A DNA stretch of 36,445 nucleotides from an uncultured Eubacteriales bacterium (lineage in GTDB: Bacteria; Bacillota; Clostridia; Tissierellales; Peptoniphilaceae), in assembly GCA_900540185.1 (NCBI GenBank), contig UQFH01000011.1:1-36445 (forward strand), in the 5' to 3' direction. The position numbers and the translations under genes are program-made. This document shows positions 7,394-14,481 of this stretch, one piece after another. Within the stretch, counting starts at the first letter, position 1. The number at the start of each line of letters is the position of its first letter. The notes beneath the pieces are model-generated. The model saw only the letters and a list, made by a program, of their open reading frames with translations. It made no database searches and was not told the DNA's origin.

Positions 7394-8620
7394 TTATTTT
7401 ATCGGAAGTTTTATTTGAATTTTTAAAGACTTTTCATCGTCAGTCGTCGCACTTATCTCGCCGCCGTGCGAATTTACAATCGCCCTTGCAATCGAAAGCC
7501 CGAGACCGTATCCGCCGGTCTTGCTGCTTCTAGATGCATCGGTTCTGTAAAATCTTTCGAAAAGATATTTTGTATTCTCACGTGAAATATAGTCAGTCGT
7601 GTTTGTGACTTCAATAATCACCTGTGCTCTCGCTTTTTCGCATTTCACATCTATGTCACCGCCGACACTCGAATATTTAAAAGCGTTGTCCAAAATGACC
7701 GACAAAAGTTTTTCAATCATTTTCTTGTCACCGCAGAAAATAATGTCCGGAAGAATTTCAACTTTCAAAATTTTCTCCTCAAGAATCGCACGCGCTTTGT
7801 AGGACTCCGTCATTTCAGAAACGAGTTCCGAAATGTTAAACTCGCTCATATTCAAACTGTCCGCACCCTCGTCCATTCGCGCAAGCATTGTGAGGCTGCT
7901 GCTTAGTTCGGTGAGCCTTGTCGTTTGCGTTTTTATGTCCGACAGCCACTCATTTTCACCGAGGTCCATTTGAAGCACTTCCGCATCTGCATTTATGATT
8001 GCGAGCGGCGTTTTTATTTCGTGACCCGCATCGGTGATGAAACGTTTTTGCTTTTCATAGCTTTCCAAAACCGGCTTTGTTATGCGTTTCGACGTGAGCA
8101 CAATGAGCACATAGACGATTATGAGCCCGACAATCGAAATCAAAATTCCGATTGAAACAAAAGACCTGAAATTTTCGAGCACGCGCCCCATATCGAGAAA
8201 AATAATTCGCACGCCCGACTCTTCCGCAACTGCTCTATATCTGTAGTCCCCTTGGTAGCCGCGACTCTTCCCGCTCTTTAAAACATCAATCGCATACTTC
8301 ACCGCTTCCTTTGTGTTCACAGCGGCAATCTTTCCGGTGTCCACCGAAATTACAATCTCCCTTTCGCCGACGAGCACCGAAAAAAATCTCGACTCATACG
8401 GAAGCTCTATCGATTCGTTTGGGTTTAGTCCATACTCTTCCATATAACTTCCGCTCGGAAATCTGCCGTTGTTGTCCGCCAAAATGTCGAGAGTTTCGTC
8501 CGCACGCCTAACAATTCTCTTGTAGCTTATAAATGAAACGATTGACATGATGACCGCAAGAACTATGAACAGCGACATCATCGAGGCAACTATAAATCTT
8601 TTCCTTAATTTCTTAATCAT
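7394..8620 (-). CDS. Sensor histidine kinase
   Basis: A 408-residue kinase: membrane helix 1 (about 11-32), an extracellular sensor of about 120 residues, membrane helix 2 (about 154-175), a DHp domain with the phospho-acceptor His200 in DAGHEIKTPLA, and a catalytic ATPase domain with the N box (VILDNAFKYS) and G box (GGYGLGLSIA). The ATG at 8620 is preferred because GAGG stands 7 nt upstream; a TTG four codons earlier is the alternative. It overlaps the response regulator by 8 bp, so the two are translated together. The signal is unknown. Presence of htrA downstream with a matched promoter suggests an envelope-stress sensor such as CiaH; that is inference. Confidence 0.92.
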   Translation of the reverse strand: MIKKLRKRFIVASMMSLFIVLAVIMSIVSFISYKRIVRRADETLDILADNNGRFPSGSYMEEYGLNPNESIELPYESRFFSVLVGEREIVISVDTGKIAAVNTKEAVKYAIDVLKSGKSRGYQGDYRYRAVAEESGVRIIFLDMGRVLENFRSFVSIGILISIVGLIIVYVLIVLTSKRITKPVLESYEKQKRFITDAGHEIKTPLAIINADAEVLQMDLGENEWLSDIKTQTTRLTELSSSLTMLARMDEGADSLNMSEFNISELVSEMTESYKARAILEEKILKVEILPDIIFCGDKKMIEKLLSVILDNAFKYSSVGGDIDVKCEKARAQVIIEVTNTTDYISRENTKYLFERFYRTDASRSSKTGGYGLGLSIARAIVNSHGGEISATTDDEKSLKIQIKLPIK

Positions 8621-9293
8621 TTCTTTCCTCAAGCGTGTATCCGGCGTTTCTCGTTGCCTTTATTTCCACATTCGAATCGAGCGATGCCAGCTTTTTTCGA
8701 AGATTTGAAATATAAACCCAAACCACATTTATCTCCGCCTCGCTGTCGAAACCCCAAATCTTTTCCATAAGTTTTTCCGTCGAAATGAGCTTGTTTTTAT
8801 TTTGCATCAAAAGCTCCAAAATTTGAAACTCCTTGCTTTGAAGACGAGTTTCGCCGGAGTTGGTCTTTAAAATAAATGTATCGCGCATAAGAATCGTGTT
8901 TCCCATCTTTAAAATCGAATCGCCCTCGTTATTTTCCTTGGACCTCGTTGTTGCGCGGATTCTCGCCAAAAGCTCGCGACTGTTAAACGGCTTTGTGAGA
9001 TAATCGTTCGCCCCCGAATCGAGACCCAAAACCTTGTCGTCGACCTCCGACTTCGCCGTCAAAATAATAACGGGAAGCATATTGCCTTCCTTTCGCATAG
9101 TCTTTAAAACAGTGATACCGTCGACTTTCGGCATCATCAAATCCAAAATCAAACAATCATAATTGTCCGCAGACAAAAAAGAGAGTGCCTCCTCCCCGTC
9201 ATAAACCTGGTCCACGGAATAATTGTTTCTCTCCAAAATAACTTTAAGCGCCTTTGAAAGAGAAACTTCATCCTCAGCAAGTAAAATTCGCAT
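8613..9293 (-). CDS. OmpR/PhoB-family response regulator
   Basis: A 226-residue two-domain regulator. The receiver domain (1-about 115) has the acidic pair E7/D8, phospho-acceptor Asp51 (LILDLMMPKVDG), a conserved Thr in ILTAKS and Lys in YLTKPF. The C-terminal winged helix (about 130-222) ends with the usual VWVYISNLRKK recognition helix and GYTL wing. Start ATG 9293 has a GGGGGTG ribosome site. It is first in a unit with the kinase and probably controls itself and htrA through the matching boxes at 9328-9343 and 7353-7391. OmpR-type proteins bind tandem direct repeats about 10-11 bp apart, as seen there. Confidence 0.94.
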   Translation of the reverse strand: MRILLAEDEVSLSKALKVILERNNYSVDQVYDGEEALSFLSADNYDCLILDLMMPKVDGITVLKTMRKEGNMLPVIILTAKSEVDDKVLGLDSGANDYLTKPFNSRELLARIRATTRSKENNEGDSILKMGNTILMRDTFILKTNSGETRLQSKEFQILELLMQNKNKLISTEKLMEKIWGFDSEAEINVVWVYISNLRKKLASLDSNVEIKATRNAGYTLEERND

Positions 9294-9311
9294 ATAAACA
9301 CCCCCGATAAT

Positions 9312-9343
9312 ATTATAAATATAAAAACTTAATTTAACCTAAA
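9312..9343 (-). promoter_or_regulatory. Response-regulator operon promoter with direct repeats
   Basis: The -10 TATAAT lies at 9312-9317. On the minus strand TTTAGG (9338-9343) and ATTAAG (9328-9333) form a direct repeat with 10-bp period. The near box starts 10 bp from the -10, the same distance as at htrA. Confidence 0.62.
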
Positions 9344-9361
9344 TGATTTATACCCCAAAAA

Positions 9362-9402
9362 TAAAAAAATCCGGCAAAACGTCACAACTGACATTCTGCC
9401 GG
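9362..9402 (-). terminator. Intrinsic terminator after the SdpI-like gene
   Basis: On the minus strand CCGGCA pairs with TGCCGG, extended inward by AATGTCA/TGACGTT, followed by seven T in 9362-9370. It sits 13 bp after the stop at 9416. Confidence 0.85.
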
Positions 9403-9415
9403 TAAATTTACATAT

Positions 9416-9793
9416 TTATTTTCTCACGCCGTTCGCATCGAAAACTTTTTTAAGCTTCGCTGAAACTGCAAATGTTGCTCCAATCATAAATAAACATTGA
9501 ACAATTTCTATCACACACACAACTTTTCCAATCGTATCGATGTCGTAACCGTTCATAATCGCGAGCGTTGCATTTGAAAGCGGAAGAAGAACGAGTCCCA
9601 AAGTCTTCCAATACTTACCGTTGAGATTTTGCGAAAAATCCCAAGTCTCCTGGCTCTTCATCGAAAATTTCGTCCTGAACCCAAAAGCCCAATTCGGCTC
9701 TTTCGGCGGATTTTTTAGAAACATATTTCCGAAAATAATCATAACAATCGGAACAAAACTCACTACAATAACCATCAACAAATTGAATCCCAT
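9416..9793 (-). CDS. SdpI/YhfL-family membrane protein
   Basis: A 125-residue protein with three hydrophobic segments (about 4-23, 63-82, 88-110). The stretch PNWAFGFRTKFSMKSQETW followed by a FSQNLNGKYW segment matches the conserved core of the SdpI/YhfL family, whose best known member SdpI protects Bacillus subtilis against the killing peptide SdpC. SdpI has a longer N-terminal part; this protein contains only the core, like YhfL. Start ATG 9793 has a strong GGAGGGAG site. No toxin gene homologous to sdpC is nearby, so immunity is possible but not shown. It is a single-gene unit, with a terminator at 9362-9402. Confidence 0.75.
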   Translation of the reverse strand: MGFNLLMVIVVSFVPIVMIIFGNMFLKNPPKEPNWAFGFRTKFSMKSQETWDFSQNLNGKYWKTLGLVLLPLSNATLAIMNGYDIDTIGKVVCVIEIVQCLFMIGATFAVSAKLKKVFDANGVRK

Positions 9794-9842
9794 AAAACTC
9801 CCTCCTTGGTTTATATATACCCTTTTTGTTTGGATTTAAATA

Positions 9843-9871
9843 AAAAAGCGAATGCACCGCATCCGCTTTTT
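9843..9871. terminator. Bidirectional terminator after cbiO
   Basis: A-rich 5' side plus GCGAATGC pairs with GCATCCGC (one mismatch) plus T-rich 3' side. It can stop transcription on either strand and lies about 19 bp after the cbiO stop. Confidence 0.8.
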
Positions 9872-9889
9872 ATTATTCTTATTCTTCAC

Positions 9890-10657
9890 TTATATCTCAT
9901 CTTTTATTCCATATTTTTCCATAAGTTTTTTTATTTTGAAGCCGCCGGGTATATCAAGTCCGGCGTCCATGATGATTTGTTCATTTTCATAAACTGTGTC
10001 CTTGTCTCCTTCAAGGACGATTTCTCCGTTTTTTATGACATAGATGTAGTCGGAAACTCCGTAGATGAAGTCCATGTCGTGGCTCGACACAACTATGCCG
10101 CACGTTTTTTTGAGGTCGGAGAGTATTTCTTTCATTTGGCGGGTGAGACGCGGGTCGAGACCTGCCGTCGGTTCGTCCATAAAGAGGTATTTCGGCTCGA
10201 GAAGCATTGCGCCGGCGATTGTGACTCTCTTTTTCTCACCGTACGAAAGGTTTTGAACGAATCTGTCCGCAAGATATTCCATATTTATGGTTTTCATTAT
10301 GTTCTCCACTCTTTGCTCCGCCTCTTCTTCCGGCACTTTAAGGTTCCTTAGCGGAAACATGAGGTCGTCGCGGACGGTCGAGTAGAAGATTTGTCTGTCC
10401 GGGTCTTGCATGACCATGGTCACGTCCCGTCTCAGTTTTCTTTTGCCGCTCTTTGAGTATTCCGCCTTTTCTCCATCAATCACGACTTCTCCCGACTCAA
10501 ATTTTAATAATCCCAAGACGGAGTTGAAGAGTGTGGATTTACCGGAGCCATTTTGTCCTATAAGACCGATGACTTCACCTTTTTCCACTTTAATATTTAA
10601 ACTTTTCAGTATTGTTTTTTCATCAATTTTTGTAATTAGATTTTTTACTTCAAGCAT
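9890..10657 (-). CDS. cbiO: Cobalt transporter ATPase CbiO
   Basis: A 255-residue ECF-type ATPase. Walker A is GQNGSGKST, the signature is NLSYGEKKR (the LSxGE form usual for CbiO/EcfA), Walker B is YLFMDEPTAGLDP and the switch histidine is in VVSSHDMDF. It drives cobalt uptake through CbiQ and CbiM. It is the last gene of cbiMNQO, 8 bp behind cbiQ, and is followed by a bidirectional terminator. Having a single ATPase gene means it acts as a homodimer, as in other CbiMNQO importers. Confidence 0.93.
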   Translation of the reverse strand: MLEVKNLITKIDEKTILKSLNIKVEKGEVIGLIGQNGSGKSTLFNSVLGLLKFESGEVVIDGEKAEYSKSGKRKLRRDVTMVMQDPDRQIFYSTVRDDLMFPLRNLKVPEEEAEQRVENIMKTINMEYLADRFVQNLSYGEKKRVTIAGAMLLEPKYLFMDEPTAGLDPRLTRQMKEILSDLKKTCGIVVSSHDMDFIYGVSDYIYVIKNGEIVLEGDKDTVYENEQIIMDAGLDIPGGFKIKKLMEKYGIKDEI

Positions 10658-10665
10658 TTTTTCTC

Positions 10666-11346
10666 CTAAAAATAAAAGTTTCCGTCAAATAGTTTAAGGT
10701 CGAGTGCGTTTTTAAAGTCGTTGTAGCTTCTCATAACTCTGAAGAACAGCATTTTTGCGATTTCGGAAACGGAGCGAAGCCATGTTTTCGGGCTTTCAAA
10801 TCCGTGTTTCAGCTCTCCCGCCGAGTGCATCGCTTCAAGTTCAATCGAGAATATTTGGATGAATCTGTACATCAGTATCATTTGCTCGATAAATTCCTGT
10901 GGCACTCGCATTTTTTTCAAGACTTGCGCAAGTTGTGTGATCGGCGTTGTGACACTTATAAAAAATGTTGCGCTGATTGCGGCAAGACTCCTCGAGAATA
11001 TGAGTTTTGCTTCGTCTATCATACTTTTTTGAAATCCCGCATAGACGTTTCCGATTTTTATATAGTGCGTGTAGTTTTCGGTATCATAGCCGAACCCGAT
11101 TAAGACTGAGATTATTCCGAGCACAATAAAAGCCATCGGAACTTTGTATAGCTTTATAAATTTTTTTAGATTTATTTTTGCAACAAAGTGGATGACAATG
11201 AACGTTAGAACGACTACCCCGAGATGAAACTCCCACCTATCGATAAAAAAGGCAAGTACAAGGAAGAATATTCCAAGTCCTGCCTTTAAAACGGGATTTG
11301 TTTTTGTCAGTCCGTTGTTTGTTGCTAGACTGTCAATCGTATTCAT
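10666..11346 (-). CDS. cbiQ: Cobalt transporter transmembrane protein CbiQ
   Basis: A 226-residue EcfT-family membrane protein with five or so helices and two cytoplasmic coupling motifs, of which RSLAAISATFF and the MRSYNDFKNALDLKLFDG region near the C-terminus can be seen. It links substrate subunit CbiM to ATPase CbiO. Its ATG shares a base with the cbiN stop (TAATG), showing tight coupling. No anomalies seen. Confidence 0.9.
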   Translation of the reverse strand: MNTIDSLATNNGLTKTNPVLKAGLGIFFLVLAFFIDRWEFHLGVVVLTFIVIHFVAKINLKKFIKLYKVPMAFIVLGIISVLIGFGYDTENYTHYIKIGNVYAGFQKSMIDEAKLIFSRSLAAISATFFISVTTPITQLAQVLKKMRVPQEFIEQMILMYRFIQIFSIELEAMHSAGELKHGFESPKTWLRSVSEIAKMLFFRVMRSYNDFKNALDLKLFDGNFYF

Positions 11347-11636
11347 TATTTTCTAGCCGGTGCTTTAACAGATTTTTTCCCTTTGTAGTATCCGAAAAAG
11401 TATCCGATTACTATTGCTCCGATTGCAGCTTGAAGTGCAAATAGAAGCGATTCGATTTCACCTGACTTCGGTTCAAAGATTGAGTCGAACCACGGTTCGT
11501 AATCCGGGTTGTTTTCTTCAATAACATCGCCTGCCGCGTCGTCCGCTCCGCCGTATTCACCTTCGATAAATACAAGCGGGATGATGACAAGCGCTATTGC
11601 AAGGACTATTAATAACCATTTACTTGATTGTTTCAT
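11346..11636 (-). CDS. cbiN: Cobalt transport accessory protein CbiN
   Basis: A 96-residue protein with two membrane helices (about 7-25 and 64-84) joined by an external loop. The family hallmark is clear: YGGADDAA, then PDYEPWFD and SGEIESLLFALQAAIGA. CbiN is needed to make CbiMQO competent for Co2+ import. Its start lies 17 bp inside cbiM, with GGAGG in the cbiM coding sequence. Confidence 0.93.
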   Translation of the reverse strand: MKQSSKWLLIVLAIALVIIPLVFIEGEYGGADDAAGDVIEENNPDYEPWFDSIFEPKSGEIESLLFALQAAIGAIVIGYFFGYYKGKKSVKAPARK

Positions 11637-12345
11637 TTAATAGACCTCCTTCAACATTTTTAACACCGTTGTAAACAAGAACGGTCAAGATTCCTTCCAT
11701 GATTGCGATTGGAACTTGTGTGAGCATGAATACGCCCATGTATTTTCCGATTGAAACCATTAACGAATCGCCCGGGAACGCGATTCCGAGTTGAATCGAT
11801 GTGATTAAATATGTGAATAAATCTCCGATTGTTGCTGCGATAAATACTGCAACATATTCGTTCACTTTAGCTTTTCTAAGACCTTTCCAAAGTGCCCATG
11901 CACAGAGCGGTCCGCAGATTGCCATTGAAAATGCGTTTGCTCCGAGTGTTGTGAGTCCACCGTGTGCAAGAAGTGTTGCTTGGAAAATAAGTGTGATTGT
12001 TCCCAAGATAAACATTGGGAGCGGTCCGAAAAGGATTGTTCCGAGACCGACACCTGTAGGGTGGGTGCAGGAACCTGTCATTGCCGGCAATTTGAGACTC
12101 GATAGTAAAAATACGAATGCTCCTGACAATGCCAAAAGTAGTTTTCTTTCCGGTTGTTCACGTGTAACTTTAATTAGACTTCTCATACCGACAACGATGA
12201 AAGGTGCCGCAATAATAAACCATATAAGAGCTTGTGTTTTAGGCAAAAAACCTTCAGCAATGTGCATGGCATAAGAGGTCGAGGCTTGCATGAGTCCCAT
12301 AAAGAGTACGAGACTGAACAGCCATCTTCTTTGTTTCTTGTTCAT
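11620..12345 (-). CDS. cbiM: Cobalt-binding substrate-specific subunit CbiM
   Basis: A 241-residue membrane protein. Residues 1-22 look like a signal peptide ending TSYA, followed by MHIAEGFLP. In this family the free N-terminal Met-His of the mature protein takes part in metal binding, so cleavage after A would create it. The TGSCTHPTGVGLG segment with its conserved histidine is also present. Start ATG 12345 is chosen because AAGGAGG stands just upstream; 13 extra upstream residues are unlikely to be used. The gene follows a cobalamin riboswitch and terminator, so cobalt uptake should be shut off when B12 is plentiful. Confidence 0.94.
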   Translation of the reverse strand: MNKKQRRWLFSLVLFMGLMQASTSYAMHIAEGFLPKTQALIWFIIAAPFIVVGMRSLIKVTREQPERKLLLALSGAFVFLLSSLKLPAMTGSCTHPTGVGLGTILFGPLPMFILGTITLIFQATLLAHGGLTTLGANAFSMAICGPLCAWALWKGLRKAKVNEYVAVFIAATIGDLFTYLITSIQLGIAFPGDSLMVSIGKYMGVFMLTQVPIAIMEGILTVLVYNGVKNVEGGLLNETIK

Positions 12346-12365
12346 AATTCCTCCTTGAACTTGTA

Positions 12366-12441
12366 AAATCACAATTTGTCGCAAATATGTTATCTAAATT
12401 GACGATATTATTAGAAGGAACAACTCCACAAATTGTGATTT
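12366..12441 (-). promoter_or_regulatory. 14-bp inverted repeat between riboswitch terminator and cbiM
   Basis: AAATCACAATTTGT (12366-12379) is the exact reverse complement of 12428-12441, with 48 bp between. In the mRNA it would form a second hairpin just upstream of the cbiM ribosome site; in DNA it could be a split operator. The cobalamin riboswitch does not account for it. Confidence 0.6.
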
Positions 12442-12468
12442 AGTTGTAAGGATAAGAAAAGTAGGCAT

Positions 12469-12491
12469 AAAAAAACCGCGAATATTCGCGG
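12469..12491 (-). terminator. Riboswitch-controlled terminator of cbiMNQO
   Basis: On the minus strand CCGCGAA pairs with TTCGCGG, followed by seven T. CGGGT (complement of 12517-12521) can instead pair with ACCCG (complement of 12489-12493), giving a competing antiterminator helix that overlaps the stem. Confidence 0.88.
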
Positions 12492-12533
12492 GTCCTCTAA
12501 AAGTCATACCTTCCTAACCCGAAAATATTTTGA

Positions 12534-12680
12534 GATGTTTCAAGTATCCTGACTCATAAGCTTTAAGTTCGATCGCCTTCCCGTAAAGTGGCATGTGATC
12601 CAACCTTACTTAAATACAGTAGAGGTAGCTGTTCCGGATTCTAACCGGATTCCTTGTGCGTAATCGCCAAACATCTTTCA
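12534..12680 (-). ncRNA. Cobalamin (B12) riboswitch
   Basis: Read on the minus strand the class features appear in order: a P1 arm GATGTTT pairing with AAACATC (12534-12540 with 12669-12675), the AATCCGG...CCGGAACAGC hairpin, CTACTGT, GCCACTT, GGGAAGGCG, and GAGTCAGGATACTTG. These correspond to the conserved B12-box and core of AdoCbl riboswitches. It precedes a terminator and cbiMNQO, a well known arrangement for cobalt uptake. Ligand preference (adenosyl- or aquocobalamin) cannot be decided by eye. Confidence 0.93.
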
Positions 12681-12685
12681 CCTAT

Positions 12686-12714
12686 ATGATATTACAAACA
12701 AATTAAAATGTCAA
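12686..12714 (-). promoter_or_regulatory. Promoter of the riboswitch-cbiMNQO transcript
   Basis: Minus strand TTGACA (12709-12714), 17-bp spacer, TATCAT (12686-12691). Transcription would begin near 12679, right at the aptamer 5' end. Confidence 0.82.
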
Positions 12715-12724
12715 CCCGGAAATT

Positions 12725-12749
12725 AAAAAAAACGCTCAAAAAATGAGCG
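12725..12749 (-). terminator. Intrinsic terminator after hisS
   Basis: CGCTCA (12733-12738) pairs with TGAGCG (12744-12749), followed by eight T on the minus strand. It lies 7 bp after the hisS stop. Confidence 0.88.
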
Positions 12750-12755
12750 AATTTT

Positions 12756-14078
12756 CTATTTGTTTTCTATTATTTTTTTCATACTGACGTAGTCGCCGAT
12801 GCCGAACTCGTGTTCGTCGCCCGACTGCATGTCCTTCAGTTTTATTTTTCCGTTTTTCACTTCGTCTTCACCGATTACAATTACAAATGGAATATTTTCC
12901 TTGTTTGCATAGTTCATCGATTTTTTCACACGGCGATCCATCTTTTCGATTTCAACTTTGAGTCCTTCGTTTCTTAGACCGCTTGCGAGTTTGAAGCTGT
13001 CCACACCCGTGCCGATTGGAATTATAAATAAATCCACACATGAATTTACTTCGCCTTCGTGCATTTTATTTAAAATTTCGTAGATTACGTCGAGTCCGAA
13101 GCTCATGCCGATTGCCGGATATTCTTCGCCCGTTCCCACAAATTCGGTTATGATGTGGTCATATCTTCCGCCGCCGCCCAAGCTGACGTTGAAGTCGTGG
13201 CCTTTAACATTTCTCTCTTTGAGGAAAATTTCCCAAACAGTCCCCGTATAGATGTCTATGCCGCGCGCAAGATAAGGACTGAAGACCATGTCTTCACTTG
13301 CGGCTGTGTTTTTTGTATAAAGCACGAGTTCTCCGAGTTCATCAATTCCTTCTTTTAAAATGCCCTCTGCATCTTCTTCGAATTTTTCTTTTATTTCCTC
13401 AAAAGAAAGCGAAAGCACTTCCAGAAGTTCGTCAACTTTTTCGCCGTCGAAATCAATTTTCTTAAATTCCGCTTTGAGCTCATCATTTGTGAGCTTGTCG
13501 AGCTTATCTATGAGCATGATTGCCTTTCTCGTGGTGTTTTCGTCAAGCTCTCCGAAAATCTTTTTGATAAGTCCCGTCAAAAGTTTTCTGTTGTTGTATC
13601 TTATTTCAATGTCGAGTCCAAGATTTTTAAATCCGTCACGCGTAAGATTCATAAATTCCGCATCTTGCATGATTGACTTGACACCAACGATGTCGACATC
13701 ACATTGCGTAAATTCACGATTTCGTCCGAGTTTTACCGGACCGTCTCTAAACACTTTTCCGATTTCATATCTTTTAAACGGCATGACAATAGAGCCGTTC
13801 GTCGCAATGAGTTTCGAAAAACAGATTGTGAGGTCATATCTAAGACCGAGCGCCCTTTCGCCTTGGTCGGACAATTTATATGTTTCGTTTAAGATGTCCG
13901 CGTCCGCCGAATATTTCGACGCGAGCAAATCATACATACACAAAATCGGAGTTTCAACAGGTGAAAATCCGTAAATCTTAAATACATCAGTAAGTTTTCT
14001 TTTTATTTCTTCTCTCAAAGTTTGTTCTGCGGGCAAATATTCATATGTCCCCTTAAGAGTTTCAAAATCCTTGTTCAT
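12756..14078 (-). CDS. hisS: Histidine--tRNA ligase
   Basis: A 440-residue class II tRNA synthetase. Motif 2 reads FRDGPVKLGRNREFTQCDVDIVG, split here as FRDGPVKLGRNREF and TQCDVDIVG; the histidine-binding motif is ARGIDIYTGTVWE. The anticodon domain fills the last 90 residues or so. The DGPVK...QCDVD form differs from the E. coli form and matches an alternative HisRS subfamily I recall from Bacillus cereus and clostridia. In motif 3 the usual GLER is GLDV, so the motif 3 arginine is missing here. HisZ is unlikely, as the anticodon domain is present and no his biosynthesis genes are near. Start ATG 14078 has AAGGAG. It follows the small membrane protein by 12 bp. Confidence 0.88.
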   Translation of the reverse strand: MNKDFETLKGTYEYLPAEQTLREEIKRKLTDVFKIYGFSPVETPILCMYDLLASKYSADADILNETYKLSDQGERALGLRYDLTICFSKLIATNGSIVMPFKRYEIGKVFRDGPVKLGRNREFTQCDVDIVGVKSIMQDAEFMNLTRDGFKNLGLDIEIRYNNRKLLTGLIKKIFGELDENTTRKAIMLIDKLDKLTNDELKAEFKKIDFDGEKVDELLEVLSLSFEEIKEKFEEDAEGILKEGIDELGELVLYTKNTAASEDMVFSPYLARGIDIYTGTVWEIFLKERNVKGHDFNVSLGGGGRYDHIITEFVGTGEEYPAIGMSFGLDVIYEILNKMHEGEVNSCVDLFIIPIGTGVDSFKLASGLRNEGLKVEIEKMDRRVKKSMNYANKENIPFVIVIGEDEVKNGKIKLKDMQSGDEHEFGIGDYVSMKKIIENK

Positions 14079-14090
14079 AATTCTCCTTAT

Positions 14091-14363
14091 CTATAAAGCG
14101 CCGAAGCCCGTCACCAAAATGCCGAGACAAGCTGTGCAGGCGATAAAAATTATGCTGCACAAAACTATTCCTATAATTGAAGTTATAAGCCCCGCTCTTC
14201 CAATTGAGTTTCCCGGTTCATAATCGAGTGATTTTTTTGCGACTACAATTCCGACAACTCCGACAGGAATGCCGAGAAGTGTGAGCATTGAACCCGAAAT
14301 GGAGCAAATTATTGAAGAAATTCCTAATATAAGGGATAAAATCCCGTAGTTATTGTTTTCCAT
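14091..14363 (-). CDS. Small DUF4190-like membrane protein
   Basis: A 90-residue protein with two or three strongly hydrophobic segments (about 7-42 and 56-88) separated by AKKSLDYEPGNSIGRAGL. The pattern of G/I-rich helices around an AKKS...GRAGLI turn matches the DUF4190 family of unknown function. I chose ATG 14363 because AAAGGAGGGG stands just upstream; the open frame continues further back but without a ribosome site. It probably shares a transcript with hisS, from a promoter with TATAAT near 14386. Confidence 0.75.
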   Translation of the reverse strand: MENNNYGILSLILGISSIICSISGSMLTLLGIPVGVVGIVVAKKSLDYEPGNSIGRAGLITSIIGIVLCSIIFIACTACLGILVTGFGAL

Positions 14364-14452
14364 AAAACCCCTCCTTTCCTTTATTATACACGAAAATCGT
14401 TTGAAATAAAAGTGTCGTTTTGTTTTTATCCCCTTTGCCCAAAAATTTGTAC

Positions 14453-14475
14453 AAAAAAACCGGAATTTCTTCCGG
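14453..14475 (-). terminator. Intrinsic terminator after arcC
   Basis: CCGGAA (14460-14465) pairs with TTCCGG (14470-14475), then seven T on the minus strand. It starts 7 bp after the arcC stop. Confidence 0.88.
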
Positions 14476-14481
14476 TCAATT

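Noticed and set aside
9806..10351. 181-codon plus-strand open frame opposite cbiO
   Set aside because: Shadow of cbiO, whose ATPase motifs are clear on the minus strand.
12756..14078. HisZ (regulatory subunit of ATP phosphoribosyltransferase)
   Set aside because: The protein has a C-terminal anticodon-binding domain and full motif 2; no hisG is nearby.
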